This document shows positions 6,853 to 7,276 of a DNA stretch of 7,276 bases, piece after piece; the stretch's first letter is position 1; each line of letters begins with the position of its first letter. The notes under the pieces were generated by a model. That model had not been told where the DNA came from and did not search any database. It worked only from the letters and a program-made list of their open reading frames with translations. Source of the DNA: a bacterium (GTDB taxonomy: Bacteria > Zixibacteria > MSB-5A5 > GN15 > FEB-12); the NCBI GenBank assembly GCA_030640905.1, contig DAOWIM010000261.1:1-7276 (forward strand), read 5' to 3'. A program made the position numbers and the translations under genes.

Positions 6853-7276
6853 ATGTACAAGACTATCGGCATACTTATCATACTGCTGCTTTGTCTCTGG
6901 CGCCCGGTCAGCTCCGATGAAATCATCACCCGCCAACCAGCCGTGGCTGGAACATTCTATCCCGGAGACAGCAATAATCTCGCCACGATGGTTCAGGGGC
7001 ATCTGGAAAATGTTGGCCAGCCCGAGGCCATTGATGGGCAACTGATCGCCTTGATCGTTCCCCATGCCGGACTGGTATACTCCGGTCAAATCGCCGCCCA
7101 CAGCTACGCCCTGCTGCGGGAAACGAAGTTTGACAAGTTGATATTGTGTGGCGGGGTCCATCGGTTTGGCTTTGAGGGTATCTCGGTGTACGGACCGAAA
7201 GTCGTATGGAAAACTCCGCTTGGATCGGTCGCCTGTGACGCCGACCTCTGTGAAAAATTGATCGCTCACAGTGATC
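6853..7276 (+). CDS. amrB: Memo family protein (AmmeMemoRadiSam protein B), exported, 3' end missing
   Basis: The first 141 residues of a Memo-like protein run off the right edge. After a Sec-type signal peptide (K3, hydrophobic 5-16, likely cleavage after VSS at 19-21) comes the family opening PAVAGTFYPGD (29-39). Next are VPHAGLVYSG (69-78), GGVH (100-103) and KTPLGSV (120-126). H71 and H103 correspond to two metal-ligand histidines of human MEMO1 (His49 and His81); the third ligand, a Cys, would lie in the missing part. Memo proteins are related to dioxygenases and bind metal. Most lack a signal peptide, so export is notable. LLLC at residues 11-14 is not a proper lipobox. The gene diverges from the operon encoding the radical SAM partner, supporting a functional link. 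An upstream in-frame ATG at 6784 is possible. The expected third partner, AMMECR1, is not in view. Confidence 0.88.
   Translation, partial: MYKTIGILIILLLCLWRPVSSDEIITRQPAVAGTFYPGDSNNLATMVQGHLENVGQPEAIDGQLIALIVPHAGLVYSGQIAAHSYALLRETKFDKLILCGGVHRFGFEGISVYGPKVVWKTPLGSVACDADLCEKLIAHSD

Noticed and set aside
6886..6897. Possible lipoprotein signal (LLLC) in the Memo leader
   Set aside because: The residues before the Cys are Leu-Leu-Leu, not the small residues of a lipobox, and a better signal peptidase I site (VSS) follows.
6844..7269. A 141-codon open frame on the minus strand at the right edge
   Set aside because: It lies antisense to the Memo gene, which shows clear family motifs and a signal peptide; the antisense product resembles nothing known.

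Overview
This is bacterial DNA of roughly balanced base composition. It is tightly packed with redox and metalloprotein genes, and no tRNA, rRNA, CRISPR array or transposase gene is visible. The gene set (two DUF362 proteins, a NapH/NapG-like polyferredoxin, a membrane protein with a spermidine-synthase-like domain, and AmmeMemoRadiSam components) is typical of poorly cultured anaerobic or facultative Gram-negative lineages, for example FCB-group candidate phyla such as Zixibacteria, or deltaproteobacteria-like groups. That placement is an impression from gene content, not a demonstrated assignment.

Layout. Bases 1-680 (+) hold the 3' part of a DUF362 gene. It overlaps by one base (TGATG) a 560-residue gene (680-2362, +) that fuses a NapH-like quinol-side membrane ferredoxin to a NapG-like four-cluster ferredoxin through an internal twin-arginine segment. 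Bases 2363-2552 are the only sizeable gap between convergent genes. An imperfect palindromic, MITE-like element with inverted terminal repeats fills almost all of it. On the minus strand a compact operon reads from 6760 down to 2553: a second DUF362 gene, then a radical SAM enzyme of the AmmeMemoRadiSam type with a twin-arginine N-terminus, then a 715-residue polytopic protein carrying a degenerate spermidine-synthase-like domain. Its junctions are TGATG and TAA-ATG, so translation is probably coupled. Diverging from this operon, a Memo-family gene (AmmeMemoRadiSam protein B) with a Sec signal peptide starts at 6853 and runs off the right edge. It was found by translating the edge, because it has no stop codon in the window.

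How the genes may work together. Radical SAM and Memo proteins co-occur with AMMECR1 as the AmmeMemoRadiSam system, whose biochemical function is not settled. No AMMECR1 gene is in view; it could lie beyond base 7276. The noteworthy point is location: Memo has a Sec signal, the radical SAM enzyme has a Tat-like leader, the spermidine-synthase-like domain is predicted to face outward by the positive-inside rule, and the polyferredoxin has an internal Tat-like segment that would place four clusters outside. Together they suggest a membrane-associated or extracytoplasmic version of the system, possibly fed with electrons by the NapH/NapG-like fusion. This is inference; the individual sequence features are directly visible.
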